Of a stretch of 64,000 bases of DNA, positions 9,046 to 19,859 are shown in pieces (the stretch's first letter is position 1; the number at the start of each line of letters is the position of its first letter). A program made the translations under genes and the position numbers. Below the pieces are notes generated by a model, which saw nothing but the letters and a program-made list of their open reading frames with translations, had not been told where the DNA came from and made no database searches. This DNA comes from Mauremys mutica (lineage: Eukaryota; Chordata; Testudines; Geoemydidae), in the NCBI RefSeq assembly GCF_020497125.1, contig NC_059075.1, forward strand, positions 46,722,003-46,786,002, given 5' to 3'.

Positions 9046-11174
9046 GTAAGATGGAGGGACTGCAGGTTCGGATGGCGGAGCCTGCCGAAGTCCTGGGTGA
9101 TGAGGTCCGGCCACAACGGAAGGGGGACGGGATCCCGAACGGAGAGCTCGAGCAGCAGGGTGTACCAATGTTGCCTCGGCCAGGCGGGAGCTACGAGTAT
9201 GAGGCGGGCTCTGTCCCTCCGCAGCTTCTGTAGCACTCGGTGTACGAGCGGGAACGGAGGGAAGGCGTAGAGGAGGTGATCCTTCCAGGAATACAGGAAG
9301 GCGTCCGACAGGGAGCCTGGCGAGTGACCCCGGAACGAGCAAAACAGGTGGCACTTCCTGTTCTCCTTGGACGCGAATAGGTCTACTTGGGGAAACCCCC
9401 ACCTCTGGAAGATTGTGTGTACTACATCGGGACGGAGGGACCACTCGTGGGAGAGGAACGACCTGCTGAGATGGTCGGCCAGCATATTCTGCACTCCCGG
9501 AAGAAAGGACGCTTCCAGGAGTGCAGGTGACGCTTCCAGGTGAATTTCGTGGGTCACGCAGAAGTGCCACAGGAGCATCGCTTCCTTGCAGAGGAGGGAG
9601 GAGCGGGCTCCACCCTGTTTGTTCACGTAGAACATGGCTGATGTATTGTCCATGAACACTGTCACACAGCGGCCTTGCAGGTGGGTGCGGAAGGTGTGAC
9701 AGGCCAAACGGATCGCTCGCAGCTCGCGGACGTTGATGTGCAGCCTGAGCTCCTGGGGCGACCACAGACCCTGGGTGTGAAGGTCGCCCAGGTGAGCTCC
9801 CCAACCGAGCGCTGAGGCATCCGTGGTCAGAGTGGCGAACAGGCGAGGAGGGTGGAACGGGACTCCCGCACACACGACCTCCGGGTCGAGCCACCAGCGG
9901 AGGGACTCGAGGGTCGGCCTGGTGACCGTGACCACCATGTCGATGGGATCTCGATGCGGCCGGTACACCGACGCGAGCCAAGACTGGAACAGGCGGAGGT
10001 GGAGCCGCGCGTACGCGGTGACATACGTGCATGATGCCATGTGGCCCAGGAGGCGGAGGCAGGAGCACACAGTCGTGGTCGGGAAGGTGACGAGGTCCTG
10101 GATGATGGAGACCATCGTTTGATGTCGAGATTGCGGTAGGCAGGCTCGGGCCAACAAGGAGTCGAGGACCGCTCCAATGAACTCCACCCGCTGCGACGGA
10201 ATCAAAGTGGACTTCTCGGCGTTGATGAGAAGACCGAGTCGCCGAAAGAGGGACAGGATTTCCGTCATCTGGCCCATTACCAGCTGTCGAGACTGTCCGC
10301 GAACCAGCCAGTCATCGAGATACGGGTAGACATGTATCTGACGACGGCGGAGGGCTGCGGCCACCACCGCCATGCATTTGGTAAACACCCTCGGTGCGGT
10401 AGCGAGCCCGAATGGTAACACGGCGAACTGGTAGTGGGCGTTGTTGACCACAAAACGGAGGTAACGTCGATGAGGGGGATAGATCGCGACATGGAAGTAG
10501 GCGTCCTTCATGTCGAGGGCGGCAAACCAATCTCCCGGATCCAGAGAGGGAATGATGGTCCCCAGGGTGACCATGCAAAACTTGGGCTTGAGCAGGTATT
10601 TGTTCAGCTCGCGAAGGTCCAGGATAGGACGTAGCCCTCCTTTCGCTTTGGGGATGAGAAAGTATCGGGAATAGAATCCCCTGCCCCGCCTGTCTTGAGG
10701 TACTGCCTCTATGGCACCCACGCTCAACAGAGTCTGGACCTCTTGTAAGAGGAATTGCTCGTGAGAGGGGTCCCTGAAGAGGGACAGGGAGGGTGGGTGG
10801 GAAGGTGGGGGCGAAACAAACTGAAGGCGGTATCCCGACTGGACTGTTTGAAGCACCCAGTTGTCCGTTGTTATTTGGGACCACGCCGAAAAGAAATAGG
10901 AGAGGCGATTGCGGAAGAGAAGGGTAGGATCCGGTAGGGAGAGTGATGGGCCGTCCTCGTGCGTCCCATCAAAAGGCCTGCTTGGACCCTTGAGGGGCCT
11001 TGGAAGAGGCCTGGCCCTGATTACGCCTGTTGCCGGAAGGACGACGGCGATTTGGGCCCGGGCGCCTGCTATTATACGGGCGGTAGCGTTGCTGCTGGAA
11101 GGACCGGGGTGGTTGCTGTCGGAAGGACCTGCGCTGTGGAGCCGGCGTGTGCATCCCGAGGGTGCGGATGGCAA
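9024..11174 (-). CDS. DIRS reverse transcriptase / RNase H
   Basis: An open frame of 716 codons. RT motifs, numbered from the frame start at 11174: LRPILDLRELNK (181-192), LDMKDAY (220-226) with the first catalytic Asp, VLPFGLATAP (252-261), YLDDW (285-289) with the Asp pair, and a GLLINAEKS-type motif at 314-322. RNase H motifs follow: TTDAS (D452), RELRA (E484), FMDN (D509) and LADHLS (D567), so the four acidic residues are present. The frame overlaps gag by about 205 bp in the +1 frame and has no ATG before the RT domain. Translation must therefore rely on frameshifting, reinitiation or a non-ATG start, unless an ATG was lost. The catalytic motifs look intact. Confidence 0.92.
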   Translation of the reverse strand: MPSAPSGCTRRLHSAGPSDSNHPGPSSSNATARIIAGARAQIAVVLPATGVIRARPLPRPLKGPSRPFDGTHEDGPSLSLPDPTLLFRNRLSYFFSAWSQITTDNWVLQTVQSGYRLQFVSPPPSHPPSLSLFRDPSHEQFLLQEVQTLLSVGAIEAVPQDRRGRGFYSRYFLIPKAKGGLRPILDLRELNKYLLKPKFCMVTLGTIIPSLDPGDWFAALDMKDAYFHVAIYPPHRRYLRFVVNNAHYQFAVLPFGLATAPRVFTKCMAVVAAALRRRQIHVYPYLDDWLVRGQSRQLVMGQMTEILSLFRRLGLLINAEKSTLIPSQRVEFIGAVLDSLLARACLPQSRHQTMVSIIQDLVTFPTTTVCSCLRLLGHMASCTYVTAYARLHLRLFQSWLASVYRPHRDPIDMVVTVTRPTLESLRWWLDPEVVCAGVPFHPPRLFATLTTDASALGWGAHLGDLHTQGLWSPQELRLHINVRELRAIRLACHTFRTHLQGRCVTVFMDNTSAMFYVNKQGGARSSLLCKEAMLLWHFCVTHEIHLEASPALLEASFLPGVQNMLADHLSRSFLSHEWSLRPDVVHTIFQRWGFPQVDLFASKENRKCHLFCSFRGHSPGSLSDAFLYSWKDHLLYAFPPFPLVHRVLQKLRRDRARLILVAPAWPRQHWYTLLLELSVRDPVPLPLWPDLITQDFGRLRHPNLQSLHLTAWYLHG

Positions 11175-13430
11175 CGCGACCGTCCTTCAGGGTCTGGATC
11201 CGTGAATCAGTCTTCTCAGAGAAGAGACCCTGAGTGTCAAAAGGCAAGTCCTGTAATGTATACTGCACCTCCGGCGGCAGGGTGGAGGACTGCAGCCAGG
11301 AGATGCGGCGCATCGTCACGCCGGAGGCCAAGGTCCGAGCTCCCGAGTCCGCGGCGTCAAGGGCGGCCGTGATGGAGGACCTGGACGATTTCTTTCCCTC
11401 GTCCAACATTGCTGAGAACTCCTGGCGGGAGGCTGTTGGCAGGAGTTCTGTAAACTTCGCCAGTGACGTCATGATGTCAAAGACGTACCTGGCGAGGAGT
11501 ACCATCTGGTTGGCGATGCGCATTTGCAGGCCGCCCGCCGAGTAGATTTTGCGGCCTAACAGGTCCATCCGTCGCGCGTCCTTCGATTTAGGCGCAGGGG
11601 CAGGTTGACCGTGCCTCTCCTTGTCGTTGACTGACTGGACAACCAACGAGTCCGGAGTTGGGTGAGTATAAAGATACTCGTAGCCCGTGGGGGGGACTGA
11701 ATATTTGCGCTCGACCCCACGAGCCATAGGAGGGATGGACGCCGGCGTCTGCCAGAGTGTGGTGGCGTTCTTCTGTATTGTCCGGACAAACAGTAACGCC
11801 ACTCGCACTGGAGCCTCCGCTCCGACGACGTTAGTGATAGGGTCCTCATCCTCCTGAACCTCCGCCACCGGAAGAGCCATAGCCGTCGCCACGCGGCGAA
11901 GCAGGTCTTGGTGAGCCTTCAGGTCTATAGGCGGAGGCTCCTTGGTGGAAGCTCCGGCCACCGCCTCGTCCGGGGAGGACGACGAGGACAAGCCCTGGAC
12001 AGCGGCCTCCGTCGAAGGACCCGCGGACTGCTCGTCGGCTGGGTCGGGCTGCATGGTCCCCTCGCGGTCAGGCTCACATGGAGGTGAAGGGGGTGGCTGG
12101 CTAACAGTCGCCTCCGGTGCCCTGCGCTCGGAAGCAGGGGCTCTTGGGGTCAACGGCACCCCCTGAGCTTCATACTGGGCCCATGGCACCCAGAATCCCC
12201 ACTGCTGTGCCCCCTGAGGTTGACCGTGGGGGGTAGGCGGTAGGTGAGCATTGCTGTCCGCCGCGGAGGCGACCGATGCAGAGCGGGATGGCCATGGCGG
12301 TGCCGAGGCGCTGATGGATTGCGCCGTCGACTGAGGCAGTCCGGCCCCGGACGGTGCCGAGGATCGGTGCCGGTCTTCACGGTACCGGGACGGTGACCGA
12401 GACCAACGCCTGCCGCGGTGCCGGGAGCTCGACCGGCGCCGGGAGCTCGACCGGGATTCGGACCTGTGGTGCCGGGAGCGGCTGCGTGGGGAGCGTGCCG
12501 GGAACGGTGCCGGGACGGAGACCTCTGGCGGTGCCGACGCGACGGCGATCGGGACCTGGTGCGACGCCGGGAGTGCGACCGGTACCGCGATGACGAGCGG
12601 TACCGGGACTGCGACCGACGTCGAGACGGCGACCGGTACTGCGATGGCGAGTGGTGCCGAGATCGCGATCGACGGGACGGTGACCTGCGGCGGGACCGGG
12701 AACGTGACCGGGAGCGTCGTCCGTGCCGTCTGTCCGGAGAGGGCGGCCGGAGCATCATGGCCGGTTTGCCTGCCGACACGACAGCCCGTGCCGGCAGTGC
12801 CGGGGGCCGGAGGCTCGGTGCCTCTATGAGCTGTATTAGCTCGCGCGCCGAGGAGAATGTCTCCGGCGTAGAAGGCAGCCGGGGCTCGACCACGGTCGGT
12901 GCCGGGGAGCGTGGCGGTGCCGGACTCGACGGCCCTTGCGGCGCCGGAGTCAAAGGCCCGGTGCACGTCTTGTGCACGGCCACCGCAGGGGCCGCAGGTG
13001 GCGCAATCGTCTTCGCTGAGTCCTCAGCGCGGGCCTTAGCAAGTGCCTTCGCCAGTTTGCGTTTTTTCGAAGGCGAGAGCGAGCGGTGCCGGGTCTTCGG
13101 AGCCGCTGGCTGAGGCTGTGGGGCCGCAGTGCTGGAGCGGCTTGGTGCCGCCGGTGCGCTCTGCACCGATGAAGCTCTCGGTGCCGGCGCGGACGGTGCC
13201 GGGGGCTGGAGCGACGCCTCCATTAGGAGTTGTTTTAAGCGAATGTCCCGCTCTTTACGAGTTCACGGCTTGAAGGCGGAACAGATAGAACACTTATCTG
13301 TTCGGTGACCTTCGCCCAGGCAACGGAGGCAGGCGTCGTGCGGGTCCCCGATTGGCATAGGCCTCTGGCACGATGCGCATGGCTTAAAGCCCGGTGCCTT
13401 GGCATGAGCCCGCACCAGGGGAGGAAAGGG
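10969..13430 (-). pseudogene. DIRS gag-like protein, broken
   Basis: Reading down the minus strand there is first a Cys/His cluster at 13281-13379 (CASC, then about 12 residues, CLRC, GEGH, KCSIC), then an in-frame TGA at 13263-13265. The frame stays open through an ATG at 13223 into a Pro/Ala-rich stretch and a long SR/RS-rich domain at about 12360-12731. At about 12495 the frame shifts by one indel within that domain and continues to the stop at 10969. The C-terminal third is more conserved-looking (an FVRTIQKNATTLWQTPAS block, then an alpha-helical stretch) and ends in a basic Arg/Gln/Asn-rich tail. The gene is damaged by the stop and the frameshift. The TGA lies in a CpG-like context, consistent with deamination of an Arg codon. 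Confidence 0.82.
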
Positions 13431-13559
13431 AGGGGATACCCCCCTTAACCTTATCCTAAAACCTAACTATCAAAAACTATCTACACTAAGTACTAAACGA
13501 ACTATATACAGAGAACAGTAGCGAGAGCTAGGGTAGTGGAGGACAGAGAGCACTCCACA

Positions 13560-13765
13560 GTTCCAACTGGCCATCACGGGCGGTAAGAAGGAACTGAGGA
13601 GCGGATGGGCCGGCTGGGGTATATAACAGGCGCCATAGCGGCGCCACTCCAGGGGGCGCCAGCCGGCCCGCCGGAGTTGCTAGGGTAAAAAAGTTCCGAG
13701 ATGCCGTGCACGCGCAGCGCGCACACCTGACTGGAATGCATAGGAGCAATCACTCAAAGAAGAAA
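13560..13765 (-). repeat. DIRS right inverted terminal repeat (5' end of element)
   Basis: Inverted partner of the left terminal repeat. The matched block is 13578-13745; the outer end (caatcactcaaagaagaa) matches only the internal complementary region. It contains the tatataac block near 13619 that may serve as promoter for minus-strand transcription. Confidence 0.88.
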
Positions 13766-13806
13766 GCGAGCTTCCCCAGGTCCCTCTTTTAAATGTAAGT
13801 GATGTA

Positions 13807-13880
13807 CAGTAACTCCTCACTTAATGCTGTAGTTATGTTCCTGAAAAATAAGCGAGAGGACATTAAGTGGGGAGTTACTG
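13807..13880. mobile_element. 74-bp palindromic MITE (TA target)
   Basis: cagtaactcctcacttaatg at the left is matched inverted by cattaagtggggagttactg at the right, with TA on both sides (13805-13806, 13881-13882). The size and TA target fit a Tc1/mariner or pogo-type miniature element. Confidence 0.7.
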
Positions 13881-13939
13881 TACTAGGGATAATCTAATTT
13901 CACATAATGGGAGATTTTGGATAAGAGGAAGTCTACTTA

Positions 13940-14635
13940 GATTGCAATCTCTTTGGGGCAAGGACTGTCTTTTTGTTCTGTGTCTTTACAGCACCTAGCA
14001 CAACAGGGTCTTGGTCCACAACTACGAGTCAGGGCCCATAATGGAGGCAATTTTCCATAGTGGTTGGAGCCAGGAGTGAAGTTGGGGTCGCAGTCAGAAG
14101 TCACACCAAGGGTCAAGCTGGAGTTAGAAGTCATGCCAAGGGTCAAGACCAAGGTCAGGGTCAGAAGTCACACCACGGATTAATCCAGAGCTGGAGTGAG
14201 AAGTCGTACCAAGGGTCAAACCAGAAACAGCAACTTGTAGCAGGGCAAGGAATCAGGAACAAGGCGTGGTAACAGGAGGCGGGAGGAGGCATGGCAGCGG
14301 GAACAGGGAGCAAGGCGAAGCAGCAGAATCCAGGGACTAGGAGTAGGAACCTGGAGAGGAGGCAGGGACTTGGTTTTAGGGATCTGGGCAGCTGAGACAA
14401 GGCGTGGGCTAGGAATAAGAAGTCTTATACCCAGTGGAGTCCAATCAGAAATCTGCCGCAAGGCATCTGATCCTGCTGAGTCAGCAGGTGTAGCTGCAGT
14501 TCCCACATCTGACCTTGCAGCATGACAATAGAGGGTAAGGCTCTCGCTTGACAACCCTGAGGGCCTAGGTTCAAGATCTGTAGCACCTGATACTAGGGCT
14601 CTGAGGCGCTACAGTGATACAAATAACAATTAATC
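13940..14635 (+). mobile_element. old SINE/L2-type tail interrupted by a tandem-repeat insert
   Basis: caatctctttggggcaagg and the segment through acagcacctagcacaacagg (13945-14010) form the first half of a common amniote repeat tail. The second half (tctgaggcgctacagtgata, about 14596-14630) resumes about 570 bp later. The insert (about 14030-14580) contains four to five imperfect units built on gtcagaagtcacaccaaggg (14085-14225). Confidence 0.5.
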
Positions 14636-14639
14636 TATA

Positions 14640-16804
14640 GTAGTTCATGTTCTACAGTATGGCAAAATGCAAGCCAAGGGTGTAATATAATGGCTACAAA
14701 ATAAAACAAAACTAGAAGTGAGGACATAAAAACATAATAATGCACTAAGATAATCCAAATAATACCATGTAGCAGTTTAAGAAGTACATACAAAGAGTAC
14801 TGTGATGGGGTTTACAGATCCCACACTAAGGCTGGGGCAGGAGAAGGGCTGGAGCAGTACATAGTGTCAGGAAAACTCTGGCCATCAGCACTGCCAAGCA
14901 TACTCCTGGAGAAAGGATCCGTATAAAGAAGGCTCCAGAAGCCTGGGAAGAGAGAAGCCATTACTGGAGGAGTACTGCTAGGCAATGGAAGGAGAAGCAG
15001 TCCCTGCTGAGATCTGACTGTGAGAGTCTTCTCCCACACCTTTTTGACATTACCAGACAGGGGGAGAGAACCCTGCACAGTAGCACCAGAGTGTTGCCCC
15101 CATTACCCCTAGACTGCAGGGTTTGAAGCAAAGGACTTTAACTCAACAGCAGTCACACCCCAGATACAGGCATTGGTAGGAAGTGGTCCAGAGGAAGGTA
15201 CACAGGAGGTGGACCACCCTCTGGCCACCTCACGCTGTTACACCTTCAGGGCCCTAGGCCAAGACCTGGTAAAGCAGGAGATCTTGGATTCCTCTACGCA
15301 CCCTAGGTTCCCATACTGTGAGCCCCAAGGCAGGCTGTACAAAGGGTTACAGGTAAGGGGTCCAGGACGCAGTGGGCTGAAGAAGAGACTGGAGTCAAAG
15401 ACCAAGGGCACTAGCCCTCCTGACTGAACAAATGATCCACTACAGGTACCAAGAAAACCTATCACAAAGGCCTGGCAGAAATTATCTTGCTTTAAACCTG
15501 GTATTAGACATGACACCATAGAGAGGTTTTTGGCCACACAAAAGTTGTCACTCTAGAATATGAATACAATCGCATGAATCTGAGGCGAGCCAGCAGAGGC
15601 AAGGCCCATCTGCAAGGACGACCTGTACTTCCAGACTGCCCTCTCAGATTCTCTGCTTCTGTTTGAGCCATGTTGCTCAGGTCTTACCTGCTGCATCCTA
15701 CCCCAAGGAACCGCCCCCCCCCACTTCTTCAGGAAGTTTGTTCCATATATTATAGAGGGGAAATCCATACAAGTTAATGTTTACTGAGCCAGAATTAACT
15801 TGTGGTGGGTTTTCCTGAAAGTCTCAGGAGGTAAAACATTGACATAAATAGCTATAGCCTTTTTATTATATTGCTAATATTGTTCTTTGCCTGATAGCTA
15901 GCAACAAAACCATCTAAAGTGCCTAGCACGTATGGTAAAAATTTTACTATGATTTGCTGATTGTAAATTTGTATATAAAACTCAATCCTGTAATTCGTAA
16001 ACACCGAATAATTTCACATTTTGTACCATTTCACACTATGTTTAAATTGGATTAAGAAAAAACAAAACCCACAGCTCCCTCTGGGTGAGAGATCTATTTC
16101 CGTTTTAATCTGACCTACTGCAAAGTCACAACACATCACCCTGTGAAGAAGGCTTTCATTTATTTCTAAATACACTGATACTGAATTACTATTGCAGCAC
16201 ATACAAGAACTTATACTACCTTCTTGTGGCCATACTGAGGTACTACTAATTCAATTTCAATGTCAATTAAAACCCACTACTGTAATTGCCTCCTTATATT
16301 TAACTAAAAGGGAAAAAGATTAACTTCATTACAACTTTTATTCTGTAAGAAACTAACTCAATTAAAATGAAAAATTTGCAAAATTTGCCAGATGCCTATG
16401 CTAATTAGATTAGCCGTGAGCAAGACAAAGATACTTAGAAAGCATTTCAGCATGGTTTTCAGGAGCTAGTTGCACGACATAATGAGAAAAATAGGTTCCA
16501 TTTCTATGTTGTCATTCTGGTTCCTCATTGGGAGAAAACTAGCAACGATTTACTTTTACCATTTAGGAGAACACGTATTAGGTATATAACATGAAAAACA
16601 ATGTTAAAGAATCAGCTGTTTCTCTCAGCTCCTGCAAAATCTCTGAAATACTGAATCTACTACAAAAACTAAATCTCTGTGCCAGGTGTGTACAGCAGTA
16701 TAATCAATATCCCCTTCTCCCTTCACAACTTTGGATGTGCACAATTTTGATTTTGTTTTTTAGATGAAAAGGCTCCCACAAACACGTGGCTGTCCCTTTT
16801 CTTC
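14640..16804. other. no confident feature
   Basis: 14800-15550 is GC-richer and may be an unidentified interspersed repeat. The remainder is AT-rich intron-like sequence. Short open frames here have no recognisable similarity. Confidence 0.35.
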
Positions 16805-17090
16805 TTCACTGTGATGCCCCATTATTTATTTGAATTACAGTACACCTGGAGTCCCCAAATGAGATCAGAAACGTCGTGGTAGGTGCTATATAAACACATA
16901 GTAAAATATAGTCCCAGCTGCAAGAAGCTGAGGCTCTAAATAAACAAGAGACACAATGGGAAGGAGGGTGAAGTGAGTTGCCCATGGTCAGACAGTAGTT
17001 TAGTGACTGAGACAGGAACAAAACCCAGATCTCCAGTGTTCCAGTCGAAAGCCCTATCCAGTGGGCCATACCTCCCCTAATCACGAGGCA
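16805..17090 (-). mobile_element. CORE/MIR-type SINE, antisense
   Basis: ggtgctatataaacacatag, the block ending caagaagctgaggctctaaa, then agtgagttgcccatggtcag and aaacccagatctcc follow the order of a widespread amniote SINE with a MIR-like core, in antisense. Confidence 0.55.
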
Positions 17091-17577
17091 CCATATTGTG
17101 TCACAGCTATCCAAAGATCCAGCCAGAGGTAGGAACGAACAAAAGGAGAGGCATATGAGTGGGGTGGGGGGGTTGTTCACATATATTGTGAAGTTTTGTA
17201 CATTGTTATTACTTTAGATCCCAGAGGATATAAGATATACAAATGTTAATGTTATTGGAAATCTATCATCATAGCAGCATATTGGAGACAATGACCCATA
17301 TGCAGAGATGATGTGTAAATAAGACCAGCTCCCTTACTCTAGCTCAGTGGTTCTCAACCAGAGGTACAAATACCCCTGGAGATATGCAGAGGTCTTCCAG
17401 AGGGTACATCAACTCATCTAGATTATTTGCCTAGTTTTACAACAGGCTACATAAAAAGCACTAACAAAGTCAGTACAAACTAAAATTTCATACAATGACT
17501 TGTTCATACTGGTCCATATAATATACACTGAAATGAAACTACAATATTTATATTCCAATTGATTTATTTTATAATTA

Positions 17578-17770
17578 CACCTCTACCCCAATATAACGCC
17601 ACCCAATATAACATGAATTTGGATATAACGCGGTAAAGCAGCGCTTTGGGGGCGGGCGGGCGCGGCTGTGCGCTCCGGTGGATCAAATCATGTTCGATAT
17701 AACGCAGTTTCAGCTATAACGCGGTAAGATTTTTGGCTCCCGAGGACAGCATTATATCGGGGTAGAGGTG
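17578..17770. mobile_element. 193-bp pogo-type MITE
   Basis: Left end cacctctaccccaatataac is matched by the inverted right end ttatatcggggtagaggtg, with TA duplications at 17576-17577 and 17771-17772. The GC-rich centre (gggggcgggcgggcgcggc) is typical. A right-hand fragment of the same family recurs at 26674-26704. Confidence 0.82.
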
Positions 17771-17772
17771 TA

Positions 17773-19859
17773 TATGGTAAAAATGAAAAAGTAAGCAATT
17801 TTTCATGAATAGTGTGCAGTGACACTTTTGTATTTTTATGTCTGATTTTGTAAGCAAGTAGTTTTTAAGTGAGGTGAAACTTGGGGGGTACACAAGACAA
17901 GTCAGAATCCGGAAAGCGGTACCATAGTCTAGAAAAGTTGAGAGCCAGTGCTCTAGCACACTCCCTAAACTTACTTGTACCCTTTCTAACACTGTGTAAT
18001 GGAACCTAAGCTGGTGTAATTTAGACACTAGTGGTAAGGAAGGAGGTATACATTCAAATAGATTCCAAGCTAATTTAAAATGCAGTCTTTTGGCTCTTTG
18101 GAGTTTAAGTTACATCAACTTTTAGGCTCCTATATATGGTGGTAAAATGTATTTAAGTGGATTTAAGGGAATCTGTTAAAAGTACAGAAGTGGTCAGACT
18201 AGCTTGCATCATCTTACACATCACCTGTGAATCTGGTCCAAGTATATGAACCTGATGTTGGAAAGAATAATCATTTTTCATAATCAGTATACAGAGTAGG
18301 AACTCATTTGGATTGGTCTATTAATGGTGATTAATTGGCTTTTACAAATTTCATTTTTCAGAATCCATACCTGAGAAATGATTTTTTTGTGTTTTTCTAT
18401 TATCATTGTATGGTCTCAGCCTAATACATTCTCAATAGGACCATATTCATGGCAAACAGATCTCAATTTGGTTTGGTCAGTGTTCTTCCTTCCAAATCCA
18501 TATGGGAGCTAGATAAATAATTCTCTCATTCCAGATATTTTATAATATTTAGTTTCTAAACAGACTTGGATTTAGAACAGTAGAGGGCTTTATTTGATTT
18601 TAACAGGAGTTTGTTTAAAAGCTGTCTGCACATTAAATAACCCCAATTAAGATTGAGTCCATCATCTATGTATACGAGTGCCTTCTCCATGTTAACATCC
18701 CAAGCAGAGAACAGCCTGGCGTGAAAGAACAAATGTTGTCAAACTGGGGTTAACCACAATGATTAACCATGTCATTAGGCTGAGCCTTTTGTTAATTATC
18801 TCTTTGTGTAAAAATTCTCATTTCATAATTTGACTGAAAAATCGCAATTTGGACTCCGAGTCCCATGTCATCTTAAATTCTGCCCTACAGTTTCTTTTGT
18901 CTTGAAATGTTGCCAAAAAATAATTGGTTTTGCTTCCAGCTCTTTTGTTTCTTTTTTCATTTCTACCACCGAACAACCAAAACACCATAGAAAAGTCACA
19001 AAAGTGTGAACCAATATGTTGCCTGCTCTTCACATAACCGAAGAAATCTTGCCTCAGAGGAGTGAACGTATTAAGTGATTGTTCATAGGATTCTGTACAT
19101 TTTATCTCCATAGTGGCTCCAAAGAAAGTATTCCCCATTTGAATCAAGTAAAATGTCTTACTAGACAGAATAATCTTGCACCCTGTGTGAAACAGGGATA
19201 CTTCAGCTTTTTCATTCTGCAGACTGTTTTGTGAAAGGGATATGCACTTGTGGACTGCCTCCCAGAATTTTAATATTACTGCTCAACAGTAAGGGATGCC
19301 ACTTACAAACCACTTATGAAGATGAAACACAGCTCACAAAAAACAAGGCTTCGTATCTGGAGGTCCAACACATCTGTTCTCAGGGTAGAAGTACCATGCC
19401 TCTACCTGCTTGAATTAATCTAGCTTCCCAAGGAAAGTAGAAAAAAAAAAGTCCTTCAGTTTCTAACTAATCAAATCTGATCTAAAGTAGCAAGACTGAT
19501 AGTCATCCAGTTCAACGGATCCTTTATTTGATATTTGATTTTACAGACCAGATTTGGAAGATCTCTTTGTCATATATTGCAAGTAACAATGAAGTGTTGC
19601 TATAGGAACAGAGATTATTCAACTATGATTCATCAAGGCAACTTCCCCCTGCTTTACTCAACTCCAAACTTGCGTACAAAAGATACAATATAATGTAACT
19701 TCCGCCCTGAAGGGGCTGCCTGGGAATGCCTGTTCTATAGCTTGCTATTGTCATACACAAAGGCTAAGGTCAATGAACAAGAGAGAGACTAATACATCAG
19801 CAACTTAAACACGGTGGGTTTCAGGCAGAAATATAGGGTGACTATACGGCTGCTGGACA
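17773..19859. other. no recognised feature
   Basis: AT-rich, low in CpG. No open frame resembling a known protein and no clear repeat ends. Likely intron of PRORP. Confidence 0.4.

Larger units (their letters stand above)
7618..13765 (-). mobile_element. nearly full-length DIRS-type tyrosine-recombinase retrotransposon
   Basis: The order on the minus strand is right-hand inverted repeat, gag, RT/RNase H, tyrosine recombinase, internal complementary region, left-hand inverted repeat. This is the layout of DIRS-1-like elements, which replicate through a circle integrated by a tyrosine recombinase and so leave no target duplication; I saw none. The element is about 6.1 kb, far richer in GC and CpG than its surroundings, and its two inverted repeats differ at only about 6 of some 165 compared positions, so it is fairly young. 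Breaks seen are a stop and a frameshift in gag and two frameshifts in the recombinase; the RT/RNase H frame is open. The copy is therefore not autonomous as read. Confidence 0.93.

Noticed and set aside
9046..10068. Upper part of a 506-codon minus-strand frame
   Set aside because: It is an alternate-frame shadow of the RT/RNase H gene; only the part below about 9045 is real recombinase sequence.
12354..13113. Plus-strand frames (up to 231 codons) across DIRS gag
   Set aside because: They are antisense shadows of the Arg/Ser-rich gag repeat tract.
14085..14225. CRISPR-like direct repeats
   Set aside because: Units are imperfect and contiguous without regular unique spacers, and the genome is vertebrate; it is a minisatellite-type insert.
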